A stretch of 64,000 nucleotides of DNA from assembly GCF_014636775.1 (NCBI RefSeq), contig NZ_BMEQ01000012.1, positions 58,674-122,673 on the forward strand. The letters run 5' to 3'. Source of the stretch: Kocuria dechangensis. GTDB lineage: Bacteria; Actinomycetota; Actinomycetes; Actinomycetales; Micrococcaceae. Under the pieces are notes generated by a model. That model did not search any database. It was not told where the DNA came from and worked only from the letters and a program-made list of their open reading frames with translations. Position numbers and translations under genes: made by a program. How positions within the stretch are numbered: position 1 is the first letter of the stretch; each line of letters begins with the position of its first letter. Below are positions 17,641 to 26,460 of the stretch, one piece after another.

Positions 17641-18189
17641 CCCACCCCCGCGAACAGTCGGTCGCCACCCCCTCCTGCATCCGCAATGGGTACAGCCCGG
17701 CCGCGGACCCGGCGCCTGAGCACTACCCCCGTCCAGGGGCCGCTATGCGCACCGGCGGCCACGATCACCCGTACCTCTCCAGGGGCTGACGCACCGGACA
17801 CAGTACCGATGCCCCGAAAGCGCAGCCATGCCCCGAAAGCGCACTGATGCCACGACGTAAGTTGTGCTGTGCTGGTGGGTTTCCCAGGATCATCTCCACG
17901 GAGGTGCCGCCGCGCCTTCAGGAACGGGTCCGGGCCCCAGACAAAGCCCGGACCCGTTCCGCCCCAAAGCATCGCTGGGCATAGCTGGGGAGAGCACCGG
18001 GAGACACCGGGGCACGACTTCCACGGGGATGTCGACGACTCCGCAAATCAGAGGGCCCCGGGACGGCGCGGGATCCCGGCTCGACAGCGCCGAGGCCAGG
18101 CAACGAACGGTGCACCGGGACCGTCCGTGGCGGACCGACACCGCAACATGCCCTTCTTTCCGGGACACCCAAGAACTTAGGATTTTGAA
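17641..18189. other. Gene-free stretch with a 16-bp direct repeat and a strong stem-loop
   Basis: No convincing gene is visible. ATGCCCCGAAAGCGCA occurs at 17809-17824 and again at 17828-17843. GGAACGGGTCCGGGC (17921-17935) pairs perfectly with 17946-17960 around a 10-nt loop and may be a terminator. A similar palindrome occurs at 23954-23977. Confidence 0.5.
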
Positions 18190-19025
18190 ATGACTACTGT
18201 TGTCCGGTCCTCCTTCGCCACCCGGGATCCCAACGAGGCCACCGAGGCCCTGTCCCAGATCTACGGTGAGGTCCAGATTGGGTCCTCACCGGGGCGGGAC
18301 TTCATGGTGGACGCGTCCTGGACGACCTTGGGAGCTCTTTCGACCCGACGCATCCGCTGGGCCGGGGCCCCGGCCCCGGTGCGGGTGGACAATCCCGGCT
18401 GGCTCAAGATCGGCCAGCTTCACGCCGGCCGCATGCCCCTGGGCCACGGGCGCACCGAGGTGCGTCCGGACCGGCAACCCTTCCTGTTCCCCGGGCAGTT
18501 CTTCGAAGGTCGCTGGGACAGCTTCGATGTCACCTCCGTGGTCCTGGAGGTCTCACCGGTGCAGGACTACGCCCGTCAGCTGCTCGACGACGAGGGTTTC
18601 CAGCTGCGTTTCACCGGCTCCGCCCCGGTCAACGGTGCCGCCGCCGACTTCTGGTCGGACACCGTGGTGCACCTCCAGCAGCAGGTGCTGATCAACGAGG
18701 AGGCAATGGGCTTCCCGCTGGTCCGCACCCAGGCCTTCCGCTCCACCGTCTCGGCCCTGCTGCACTGTTTCCCCAGCACCTTCCTCGACCGCACCGCCGA
18801 CTCCCGCACCACCCGAGAGCTACCCGGGGCGGTCCGCCGGGCGGTGACCTTCATCGAGGAGCACCGACAAGAAAACTTCGGGGTGGTCGCAATCGCCGCG
18901 GCAGCACGGGTCTCCCCGCGAAGCCTGGTGGCAGCCTTCCGCAGGCATCTGGGCATCACCCCCACCGCCTACCTGCGCACCATCCGTCTGGACGCCGCCC
19001 ACACCGAGCTGCTGGAGACGGACCC

Positions 19026-19033
19026 CACAATCG
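19026..19033. repeat. Left target-site duplication of the ISL3-family insertion
   Basis: CACAATCG immediately precedes the left terminal repeat and matches 20464-20471 exactly. Eight bp is the duplication length expected for ISL3 elements. Confidence 0.9.
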
Positions 19034-20463
19034 GGGCCTTCACAGTTGAGTGTGGGTAGGGGTTTTGCGCCAGGGCCGATGACCACCTGCTGCGAGCAGG
19101 GCACGTAGGCGGTAATTCTCGAAGTTCCGGAAGCCGCGTGCGATCCGGCGCATCGTCTCGATGACGCCGTTGATCGCCTCCGTGGGCCCGTTCGATGCCC
19201 CGGCGGTGTCGAAGTAGGCCAGGATCGCCGCCCGCCACCTTCGCAGGGTTCGTCCGAGTCGGGCGACCTCCGGGATCGGGCAGGCCGGGAAGGCGGCGAG
19301 GATCTCGGCGACCAGCCGCCGGCCGGCCTCGGGGCGGGCGTGGTAGATCGCGCGCAGCTTCTGGTAGCAGTGCCAGGCCAGCGTCACCTCGTGGTGCGGG
19401 TCCCCGACCGCCAGCTTCGCGTTCAACCTGCGAATCTGCTTCTCGGTCAGGTGTTCCACGCCGATCTGCAGGGTCCGGCGGATGCCGTAGAGCGGATCCC
19501 CGGCCCTCCCCCGGTGGCCCAGCGTCTCCTGCTGCACGCGGCGGCGGACCTCGTCGACGACCTGACCGCCGAGCTTGACCACGTGGAAGGCATCCAGGAC
19601 GGTGATCGCCTCCGGGAGTTCGTCGCGAATGGCGTTGGCGTAGCCATGGAACGGATCCAGGGTCGCCGTGCGGATCCCGTCCGTAAATGCCTTCCCCTGG
19701 TCAGCCAGCCAGTCGCCGTAGGCCGCGCCGGTGCGGCCCTTGACCAGATCCAGCAACCTCGCCCGGGGCCGGCCGTGCTCGTCGCGGGAGTGATCGACGA
19801 TCCCGGTGACCAGCCCGGTGCCCGGCGGACCCACGTGGGACCAGACGTGCTCGTCGACTCCCAGGGCGTTCACCCCGGCCAGCCGCTCCTCGGCGGCCAG
19901 CTGAGCCTGGATGACCGGGGCGACGGCGCCCCACACGGTGTTCCAGGCGACGCCGAGCATCTCGGCCAGTGCCGAAACGGCGATGTCGTGGGCGCGCAGT
20001 TGGGACACGGCCCAGGCGATCGCCCGGGTGGTGAGCTTCGCGCGCGGGGCGGCCAGTTCGTGGACCTCGCTGAAGGTCGTCACCTCGCACGCCGTCTCGT
20101 GGCAGCGGTAGCGGCGCTTGCGCCACACCACGCGCACGGGCACCCCGGCGCAGGGCAGATCATGCAGCAGCACCGGCACCCGGCCGTGGCCGACGGCGAG
20201 CACCCCGCAGGATGGGCAGCCCGCCAGCGACGACGCGGTCTCGACCAGAAGGGTGAACGAGGAGCGGTGACGCTCCACTGTGAGTACGTGGACGTCGGGC
20301 AGGTCGAAAAGCGCGCACGCCGGCGCGCAACTAGCATGGGACACGTCGAGGCCTTCGAGGACGGTTGGAGTAAGCACCCCCATCCTGGAGGCCTCGGCCT
20401 CTACCCAACCCCCGTGACACGCACCCGGCGCTACCGCTTACCCACACTCCTCTGGGAAGAGCC
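19034..20463 (-). mobile_element. Complete ISL3-family insertion sequence (1430 bp)
   Basis: The terminal repeats are 25 bp and imperfect, with 20 matches. The left begins GGGCCTTCACAGTTGAGTGT; the right, read inward, begins GGCTCTTCCCAGAGGAGTGT; both end GTGTGGGTA. Perfect 8-bp flanking duplications and an intact transposase gene suggest recent transposition and a probably still mobile element. Confidence 0.93.
19040..20383 (-). CDS. tnpA: ISL3-family transposase
   Basis: This complete 447-residue transposase has an N-terminal zinc-ribbon-like region with Cys pairs (CPSCGV and RYRCHETACE). The HTH region includes AHDIAVSALAEMLGVAWNTV. The DDE domain has candidate catalytic residues in GVDEHVWSHVG, VLDAFHVVKLG and NGPTEAINGVIETMRRIARG. 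The C-terminal FRNFENYRLRALLAAGG is typical of ISL3. The stop codon lies only 6 bp inside the left end of the element. No frameshift or premature stop was seen. Confidence 0.95.
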   Translation of the reverse strand: MGVLTPTVLEGLDVSHASCAPACALFDLPDVHVLTVERHRSSFTLLVETASSLAGCPSCGVLAVGHGRVPVLLHDLPCAGVPVRVVWRKRRYRCHETACEVTTFSEVHELAAPRAKLTTRAIAWAVSQLRAHDIAVSALAEMLGVAWNTVWGAVAPVIQAQLAAEERLAGVNALGVDEHVWSHVGPPGTGLVTGIVDHSRDEHGRPRARLLDLVKGRTGAAYGDWLADQGKAFTDGIRTATLDPFHGYANAIRDELPEAITVLDAFHVVKLGGQVVDEVRRRVQQETLGHRGRAGDPLYGIRRTLQIGVEHLTEKQIRRLNAKLAVGDPHHEVTLAWHCYQKLRAIYHARPEAGRRLVAEILAAFPACPIPEVARLGRTLRRWRAAILAYFDTAGASNGPTEAINGVIETMRRIARGFRNFENYRLRALLAAGGHRPWRKTPTHTQL

Positions 20464-20471
20464 CACAATCG
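20464..20471. repeat. Right target-site duplication of the ISL3-family insertion
   Basis: CACAATCG follows the right terminal repeat and matches 19026-19033. Confidence 0.9.
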
Positions 20472-20613
20472 GAACAACTGTGCGAAGCGTCGCTCACCGC
20501 AGGGGATTCCCCGACCTGGGGAAGTTCACCGTCGACTACCGGCTCCAGCACGGCGAGGACCCCTCCAGCACCCTTCGACGCTGAAAAACCTACGACATAC
20601 CACGCAGCCCCCG

Positions 20614-21759
20614 TTACGTTCGGCGGCGGTTCACAGAGTCGAAAAATGCTACGCCAACGAGGGGGAGAGCGGCCCCGATGGCGGCAACGAAGGCCGGGAG
20701 GAGAAAGCTCACGTTTGCCAGGACCACCAAGGCTCCGATGCCGGCAAGATTAGATGGTTGGCGTTGGCCCAATGCCCGTCGAATAAAAATGCCCCGGCCA
20801 GCAAGGAAAAGAGCTGGCCCACCAAAAAGAATGAGAACGGTGGCCAGATCGGGGCGGGCGACCGGATCGCTGATTACGAGTTGATCACCAACCGCCACCA
20901 GGATCAGACCTGCCAGTAACATAACCAAGGTGTTGCCCGCCAAAATACCGGGCCGAAATTGATCATTAACAGAAGCAAGCTTTTTCAGGATGTCCTGTTC
21001 GAGGCCATGGAAGTAGCACCACCAGATCGCGACACTTCCGGCCAAACTTACGGTCCCGGTCACAAATATCAGGGAGTCCCCCAAATTGCCCGCGATCGCC
21101 AGGCCGGTGGAAAGGATCGTCTCGCCGAGCGCGATCAGGTAGAACAACCCGAACCGCTCAAAAATCCTTTCTCCCGGGAGCGGGACCCGACTTCCTTCGG
21201 TTTTTTGGCCCGGCAACCGGTGCGCCAGCATATGGCCGCCCAGATCGATCGCGGCAGCGGCACCCCAGAACATCAAACGCGGCCCCGGATCGAAGAAGAC
21301 GCCGGTAATCCAAAACGGCGCGCTCATCCATCCCCAGATCAGCGTGCGCACGAAATGGTTGTGGGTGATCCGGTCAAGTCCGACAGTGAGTATCCACGCA
21401 CCTCGACCCAGCTGGACCAAGAGATAGCTCGCAGCAAAGAGCCAGCCGAAGGCGCCAAATGCTGAGCCGATTGAGGCGTTCATGAACAGTGTGACAAGCA
21501 TAACGATCAGCAACATCCACTGCACCTCAAGCCGCGAAGTGTCCAGCAATGTAGCCGCCCAGGTCGTGTACACCCACACCTTATAAACCGCGAGAAGAAG
21601 CACAAATGTCTGGCCAGCCCCCACCCATGAAGGATGCTCCACCAAATGATGGGACAGCTGAAATAGTGCGAAAACAAAAACCAGATCGAAGAACAGCTCA
21701 AGGCGCGTAACCTGGCCTCCGGAGGTTACGGAACGCATCAGCGACCTAGCACGGAGCAT
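20614..21759 (-). CDS. Low-temperature-requirement protein A (LtrA) family membrane protein
   Basis: This 381-residue polytopic membrane protein starts with the LtrA hallmark VTRLELFFDLVFVFALFQLS. Later it has the conserved ERFGLFYLIALGETILSTGL and a series of hydrophobic helices. The family was named for cold growth in Listeria, but its biochemical role is unknown. The gene is visibly richer in A and T than its neighbours, with many AAA, AAT and ATA codons, which suggests acquisition from another source. It follows the interrupted AraC gene in convergent orientation. Confidence 0.88.
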   Translation of the reverse strand: MLRARSLMRSVTSGGQVTRLELFFDLVFVFALFQLSHHLVEHPSWVGAGQTFVLLLAVYKVWVYTTWAATLLDTSRLEVQWMLLIVMLVTLFMNASIGSAFGAFGWLFAASYLLVQLGRGAWILTVGLDRITHNHFVRTLIWGWMSAPFWITGVFFDPGPRLMFWGAAAAIDLGGHMLAHRLPGQKTEGSRVPLPGERIFERFGLFYLIALGETILSTGLAIAGNLGDSLIFVTGTVSLAGSVAIWWCYFHGLEQDILKKLASVNDQFRPGILAGNTLVMLLAGLILVAVGDQLVISDPVARPDLATVLILFGGPALFLAGRGIFIRRALGQRQPSNLAGIGALVVLANVSFLLPAFVAAIGAALPLVGVAFFDSVNRRRT

Positions 21760-22339
21760 CCGTATCCTCCACTGGGCTAGGAGCGGACGGACACCCCCTC
21801 CTGTTGTCGAAAAGACTGACGACGATCAGCAGAGAAGTCAAGGGGCCTTTATGAAGCATCCATATCCCCCATTCCGCTGCGACGACATTGAGGTGACGGC
21901 AGAGGCGTCGGGCGAGGTAGTGCTTGAGGCAGCGGCAGATCTCGCAGTCGGTTTTGTACTCTGCCCTGCGCCGCGTGGCAACGGTGCCGCACTAACTCCG
22001 CGGCGAACATGATGGCCGTGTCGTTGAAGCCGATGTGGCCGGCCGTGAAGGCCATGGCTGCTCCGTCGGTCGGGGGGTCATAGCGTGACGCTACCTGACC
22101 GGTGGCCAGATGGAGCGGCCGGCGCGGACAGCGCCAGATCCAAATTGTCCGGCCGATAGGGGGGCACTTCACCGCAAGAATTGTAGGGAGCACGCACGTC
22201 GCCACGTAGACGCAGACTTCTTCCCAACGTCGCTGAGCCCGCTCGTAGTGTTCGCCTCCAGCCTGCTCTCCACCAGGAGCGGACCCCGGGCGGGCTCCTG
22301 TTGCCGACGAGGCCAGCGGCAGGGCGGTGGGAATGGGCG
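21760..22339. other. Stretch without a recognisable gene
   Basis: The long minus-strand frame through here appears to be a GC-rich shadow frame. A short minus-strand piece near 22055-21850 starts MAFTAGHIGFNDTAIMFAAE, which could be a gene remnant, but I do not recognise it. Confidence 0.4.
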
Positions 22340-22711
22340 TCAGCGGGGCCAGTGGCCGCGGAGGAACGTGACGCCGGCAGCGGCCAGGAGACCGCCCAGG
22401 ACCAGCCAGGACGCTCCTCGCAGTGCTGCGCCCTCGAGGATCCGGAACACCCCGGTGAGAAGGACGCTGAGTACGCCCACGCCCAGGAAGAGCGTCATGG
22501 CAGTGAGCACCGCTTTGTCCGCTCCTGTTGGTGTGGCGCCGGTGTGGTCCTGTGCGATCGACTGCTGGCCGATGACCAGGACCGTGAGCGCGACCACGGC
22601 CATCAGGACACCGGCAGCGGCATAGCCGAGCTGGATCAGGTTGCCCACACCGATCGCGCCCACCGTCAGCAATCCCACGAGGACATAGGCCGGCACGTTG
22701 GGTCTGCGCAT
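22340..22711 (-). CDS. Small four-helix membrane protein of unknown function
   Basis: This 123-residue protein begins MRRPNVPAYVLVGLLTVGAI. It has about four hydrophobic helices, including GVLMAVVALTVLVIGQQSIA, AVLTAMTLFLGVGVLSVLLT and GASWLVLGGLLAAAGVTFLR. GAGAGGAGGG lies just upstream of the ATG and supports the start. No motif identifies its function, and no functional partner is obvious among the decayed genes beside it. Confidence 0.7.
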   Translation of the reverse strand: MRRPNVPAYVLVGLLTVGAIGVGNLIQLGYAAAGVLMAVVALTVLVIGQQSIAQDHTGATPTGADKAVLTAMTLFLGVGVLSVLLTGVFRILEGAALRGASWLVLGGLLAAAGVTFLRGHWPR

Positions 22712-22846
22712 GTTGCCCTCCTCTCTGGGGGCTGGCCGGTCGTGGCGGCACCGGAGTAGCCAAGGCCCTCGGCCGCTGGAAGATCCTTGCCCTGGAGACC
22801 GTGTGATCTGCGTGTTTCTCCGGCAAAGGGGCCGGTGGGCGGATCC

Positions 22847-23560
22847 TCACAGTATTGCCCAGGACGGTCCCCCTGTCCCCGGATCCGGAAAAACAGGCTC
22901 GTCCTCCAACACGGGACGGGCCGCCGGTGTCGTGGCCGGGTGCCCGGGAGAACAGAGGCGTTCCACACCCCCGGGGAAGGTGGTGCCGCGCGGACCTCTC
23001 TCTGCGGCAGCACATCCCTTCGGACCCGGTGCTGGTGTTCGGCTGGTGCGGGCTCTGGAGGATCTCCGGGAGGCGGGGCAGCCTGCTGGCCGCCCCCGGG
23101 CCAGGGTGTAGAGGGCCCACAGCGCGGGGAAGACCATCGCCAGCCACACGGTGGACCACCGCAGCCGGTGCCGGTACGGGCCCAGGAGGAAGTCGGCGAC
23201 CGCGTAGACGGGCAGCACGAAGTGCATGACCTTCGAGGACAGCGGTACCAGGAACAGGTGGCCGAACAGCTCGGCGTTGGCCAGCAGCACGGCGAAGACC
23301 GCCCCGGAGACCACCGTGTACGTGGTGGCCAGTGCCCGGAAGGCCGTCAGCCACACCGGCTCGGCCCCGCGGACCGCCGTGGACAGCAGGGCGAGCAGCA
23401 CCGCCACGATCAGCAGGAGGGTGCTGTGGACGGTGAAGTAGCTGAACAGGTTGAACGCCGGGCAGGTGCCCGTGACCAGGGCGCAGTCCGCCCGGGCGAG
23501 CAGCGCCCAGAGGGCGACGACCAGGGCCGCGGCGCGGAGGACGAGGACGACGAACCGCAC
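22847..23560 (-). pseudogene. Pr6Pr-like membrane protein gene, 3' end replaced
   Basis: Codons from GTG 23560 encode a Pr6Pr-type multi-helix membrane protein (FNLFSYFTVHSTLLLIVAVL, VMHFVLPVYAVADFLLGPYR, VWLAMVFPALWALYTLARGR). At about 23105 the homology stops. The frame then runs on through low-complexity Arg/Pro/Ser sequence to 22847 that has no membrane character. Normal members continue with further helices, so the gene seems truncated by a rearrangement and fused to unrelated DNA. A truncated but expressed protein cannot be excluded. Confidence 0.65.
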
Positions 23561-23599
23561 GGTGTCCCTGTCCTCGCCCCGACCGATGGCGCCCCGTCC

Positions 23600-23747
23600 A
23601 CCGTGGAAGGCCTATGCACATGCCGGGCAGCGCCCGGTCGATGGCCACTATCGCCTGGGACAGCACCGCTGCGGCCACCAGGCACACGGCGGGGACGAAC
23701 CAGAACGCCCCCGACGTCCGGTGCCACGACCCCGAGTGCCTGCCCAT
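23600..23747 (-). pseudogene. N-terminal fragment of a DUF2254-like membrane protein
   Basis: From ATG 23747 the frame reads SGAFWFVPAVCLVAAAVLSQ then AIVAIDRALPG. This matches the first membrane helix of DUF2254 proteins, which begin with a similar 'G-S/A-FWFVPAL' helix. Homology then ends, and the frame shadows the neighbouring Pr6Pr gene. Only about 45 codons survive. Confidence 0.5.
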
Positions 23748-23953
23748 GGCCACAACGCAGGGCCCGCACCGTGCCGCCGCTCCACCTATCGGCCACCAGA
23801 AAGGCGAGGCACTCACCAGGTCCGGTCCTCGAAGCACCCAGCGGGCGGGTTTCTATCGATTGCGTACCGGTCCTATGCACGCCCCCGGCCTGCTCGCTGG
23901 GCATCCCCTGGATTCTTCCTCCCCGCCCGGCGCAGGGTCTTAGCGTGAAGACA

Positions 23954-23977
23954 GGGAACGGGCCCGGACCCGTTCCC
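23954..23977. terminator. Stem-loop upstream of the lipoprotein pair
   Basis: GGGAACGGG (23954-23962) pairs with CCCGTTCCC (23969-23977) around CCCGGA. It resembles the stem at 17921-17960. Terminator function is inferred from shape only. Confidence 0.4.
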
Positions 23978-24031
23978 GCCGCACCCGGCAGGTGGCACCC
24001 CCGCCTCCAGCCACCCCGACCTGCGACCAGC

Positions 24032-24066
24032 GACCACCGACCACCGACCACCGACCACCGACCAGG
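24032..24066. repeat. 7-bp tandem repeat (GACCACC, about five units)
   Basis: Four exact GACCACC units (24032-24059) and a partial fifth lie directly before the ribosome-binding region of the lipoprotein gene at 24071. Copy number could vary by slippage and alter the 5' leader. Confidence 0.8.
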
Positions 24067-24070
24067 AACG

Positions 24071-24631
24071 ATGATGATGTCCCACCACGACCGCCGGCCC
24101 CGCCGGGCCGCCGCCGCCGCAGTGGCGGTGGCCGCCTTCGGGCTCTCCGCCTGCGGGTCCGCCGACCCGTCCCCGGGTGCGCCCGCGGAGCAGCTGCTGG
24201 ATCCAGAGACTCTGCCCACCGGGCCTTACGCCGGGGCCTACGACCAGGCCTTCGCCGCGGACCTCGAGCACTACGCCGAGCAGGAGGTGACGCTCCACGC
24301 CCAGGTGGGGACCGTCGTCAACCCCGTGGCCTTCACCCTCACCGCCCTCGAGGACACCGCCGAAAACACTGGTGAGGGCGGGGCGGTTGCCCCGTTGCTG
24401 GTGGTGGAGTTCGACGACACCCCCCCTGAGCTGCGCCCCGGTGATGCGGTCGAGGTCACCGGCACCGTTCATGAGGCCTACAACGTCCCCGACACCGAGG
24501 AGAACCTCGGAGACCCGCCGGGGCCGGAGGTGCTCGCCTCCTACGACGGCCAGCCCTTTCTCGAGGCCACCTCCGTGGACACCTCAACCCCCCAGGCCAC
24601 AGCACTGCAGACCACGGCCCCCGCCTCCTGA
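24071..24631 (+). CDS. Putative lipoprotein with OB-fold-like domain
   Basis: This 186-residue protein has a lipoprotein signal (VAAFGLSACGS). The mature part includes YAEQEVTLHAQVGTVVNPVA and LRPGDAVEVTGTVHEAYNV, a beta-rich pattern like single OB-fold proteins. The L-x-PGD-x-VEVTGTV segment is shared with the next gene product, so the two are paralogues. Three ATGs lie in a row at 24071-24079, with AGGAACG just before, so the exact start is uncertain by two codons. It is probably surface-anchored. No function is known. Confidence 0.75.
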   Translation: MMMSHHDRRPRRAAAAAVAVAAFGLSACGSADPSPGAPAEQLLDPETLPTGPYAGAYDQAFAADLEHYAEQEVTLHAQVGTVVNPVAFTLTALEDTAENTGEGGAVAPLLVVEFDDTPPELRPGDAVEVTGTVHEAYNVPDTEENLGDPPGPEVLASYDGQPFLEATSVDTSTPQATALQTTAPAS

Positions 24632-24712
24632 CCCGGTTGAGGCCACGCCGCTGGGGTCGGCGCGGTCGCCGACGCCTGCACGAACACCTACCCACGGAAA
24701 CAGAGGATCACC

Positions 24713-25126
24713 ATGGACATCACGACCCGCACACTCACCATCAGTGCCGCCGCCCTGCTGACAGCAGGCACCGTGGCCGGATGCACCTCGGAGACCGAGC
24801 TGACCCAAGCCGACCAGTCCACCATCCCCACCGAGGAGCTCATCGGAGACACCATGACCCTGACCAACGAGGTCCAGGAGGTCCTCGCCCACGGGATCAT
24901 CACCATCGGGGAAGAGGACACCGTCATCATCGCCGACCAGCTCCCCGAGGACCTCTCCCCCGGCGACGACGTGGAGGTCACCGGCACCGTGGAGAAGCGC
25001 GACGTCTTCACCGTCAACGACCTGGAGGCCCTGCAACAGGTCACCGACCAGGAAACCGCTGAGTACTTCGTCGGCCGCGGCGAGGAACTGGTGCTCACCG
25101 ACGCCACCGTCACCCGCACCGACTGA
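24713..25126 (+). CDS. Putative lipoprotein with OB-fold-like domain
   Basis: This 137-residue protein has the lipobox TVAGC and the mature segments ELIGDTMTLTNEVQEVLAHG, EEDTVIIADQLPEDLSPGDD and VEVTGTVEKRDVFTVNDLEA. It shares the PGD-x-VEVTGTV block with the lipoprotein encoded 81 bp upstream and is probably in the same transcript. The pattern suggests a small extracellular beta-barrel domain anchored to the membrane. The role is unknown. Confidence 0.78.
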   Translation: MDITTRTLTISAAALLTAGTVAGCTSETELTQADQSTIPTEELIGDTMTLTNEVQEVLAHGIITIGEEDTVIIADQLPEDLSPGDDVEVTGTVEKRDVFTVNDLEALQQVTDQETAEYFVGRGEELVLTDATVTRTD

Positions 25127-25139
25127 CCCGCGGGGGCCG

Positions 25140-25516
25140 TCACAGGTCAGTCGGCAGGGGGCCCCGATCGAACGCCTCAATGAGTCGAACGGCGTTGTGG
25201 ATCTGGGAGTCGGTGAATGTGGGCGGCGCCCACCCGGATCCTTGCCGGCGGCCCGATGTTTGGACACCGACTCGGTGATCCTCTCGCATTTGATTTCCAA
25301 CTCCATCTGGCCCCGGGCAGCCATGACGGTGAAGACCATCGATCCCATCGGGGTAGGCGTGTCTACGACTCCCCCGCCGAGGTTCAGCACCGCATCCCCG
25401 CAATCCCGCACCCCTGCTCCGCAGCGCCTCGGCGAAGACCAGCCTGTTCTGCGTCGGCTGACCCACATCCGGGCCTGGACGACCAACTCGCTGGGGTCGT
25501 GGTAGCGCCATAACAC
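25140..25516 (-). pseudogene. Serine recombinase (Pin/resolvase type) relic
   Basis: The minus strand reads PMGSMVFTVMAARGQMELEI then KCERITESVSKHRAAGKDPG, followed after a frameshift by TFTDSQIHNAVRLIEAF. These match the intact recombinase at 54681-55271 from the middle of its catalytic domain to its C-terminal HTH. The active-site Ser region is missing, and the end of the HTH is lost. Upstream of the homology it shares a further stretch with the relic at 50382-50816, so the two relics have a common decayed ancestor. Confidence 0.85.
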
Positions 25517-25710
25517 GACATGCCATGCTTACGCAGATGCCGCTTAAACCGTCACGGTTCGCGCTAATAACGTCACACTTTCTTACACCCACTCGCTAGC
25601 ATTCTTTGGAGCCTTCAGCTCCTCACCGAGTGGTATGCAGTGCTCTAGCCATTCTGACTCAGCGTTCGGATGGAGGCGAGATGCCGTTGCTGCGGCGCTA
25701 CGGGTGGACT

Positions 25711-26460
25711 TCAATCTCGGGGATGGTGTTTCATGACCCACTCGGCCATTCGACGTTTCCGTCCTTCAATGAACTCCAGCGTCGCTTCCCGATACGTCAC
25801 GTACTCCTCGGTTGTGGTCGGCGTCCCGGAACGCGTGAAGTCGTCGAACGGCAGGTAGAACCGCACCTCGTCATAGTCGGGCGTCACGAGGTCTTGAAAG
25901 TGGAAAAAGTCCACGAACTCCCTGAACCCGCCGAAGAGTGCGAAGAAGTCCGCGTAGGCGGTGATGACATCGGCGAGGGGGCTCTCCGGCTCTCCTTCGT
26001 AGTGGCGCCGGATGCACTCAAGGGTGAGGTCCATCCGGTCAGCGATGGACAGACGGAGCCCTCGTGCCGTGTTCATGGTGGGCCGGTCCTTCGTCCTGAC
26101 GGGCCAGATCATCGCGCTGCCGATGGTGTAGGGCGGGTTCAGGTAGCGGGAGCGCTGGTCCTCGTCCAGCGCGGTGATGGCGTCGGCCAAGGACTTCGAC
26201 TTCCGACGTGACCAGCGGGTGTAGGAGCTCGTGATGGCGTCGCTGCCGAGAACAAAGCTCGTGCCGTCTGCTTCATACACGAGATACGGTGAGAAAGCGC
26301 GCCCAGCGTGAAGCTGGAACGGCCGCCCGTCAGGGAGCGGCTTGCTCCACAGAAGCCGGTGGTATTGCCGGAGTGTGCGGCTGCGACGGTCGGGGTCCTG
26401 ACCCGCCGGAGTGTCATCGCGGAAGTTGTAGTCGTCGTCAAACTCTCCAGGCTCTCCCAT
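25711..26460 (-). CDS. DUF6994-like protein of unknown function
   Basis: This 249-residue soluble protein contains DFRDDTPAG-like YNFRDDTPAGQDPDRRSRTL, RQYHRLLWSKPLPDGRPFQL, NTARGLRLSIADRMDLTLEC and IRRHYEGEPESPLADVITAY. The order of segments is what I recall for DUF6994 proteins, scattered in actinomycetes, whose function is not established. It ends WVMKHHPRD. The ATG at 26460 opens the recognised region. It stands alone between two relics. Confidence 0.75.
   Translation of the reverse strand: MGEPGEFDDDYNFRDDTPAGQDPDRRSRTLRQYHRLLWSKPLPDGRPFQLHAGRAFSPYLVYEADGTSFVLGSDAITSSYTRWSRRKSKSLADAITALDEDQRSRYLNPPYTIGSAMIWPVRTKDRPTMNTARGLRLSIADRMDLTLECIRRHYEGEPESPLADVITAYADFFALFGGFREFVDFFHFQDLVTPDYDEVRFYLPFDDFTRSGTPTTTEEYVTYREATLEFIEGRKRRMAEWVMKHHPRD

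Larger units (their letters stand above)
18190..20584 (+). pseudogene. AraC-family regulator gene interrupted by an ISL3-family element
   Basis: The 5' part (18190-19033) encodes an AraC_binding_2-like sensor domain. The start of the C-terminal HTH follows (FGVVAIAAAARVSPRSLVAA, then FRRHLGITPTAYLRTIRLDA). Reading into the insertion adds a few foreign residues and a stop at 19059. Removing the element and one copy of the 8-bp duplication restores an open frame. It continues TTVRSVAHRRGFPDLGKFTV and YRLQHGEDPSSTLRR at 20472-20584, giving 318 residues, a normal AraC length. The second HTH helix is therefore disrupted. AGGA lies 7 nt before the ATG. Confidence 0.92.

Noticed and set aside
21849..23837. 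662-codon minus-strand open frame
   Set aside because: It runs through two better-supported membrane genes in other frames, has low-complexity Arg/Pro composition, and only its first 45 codons or so look real (the DUF2254-like fragment).
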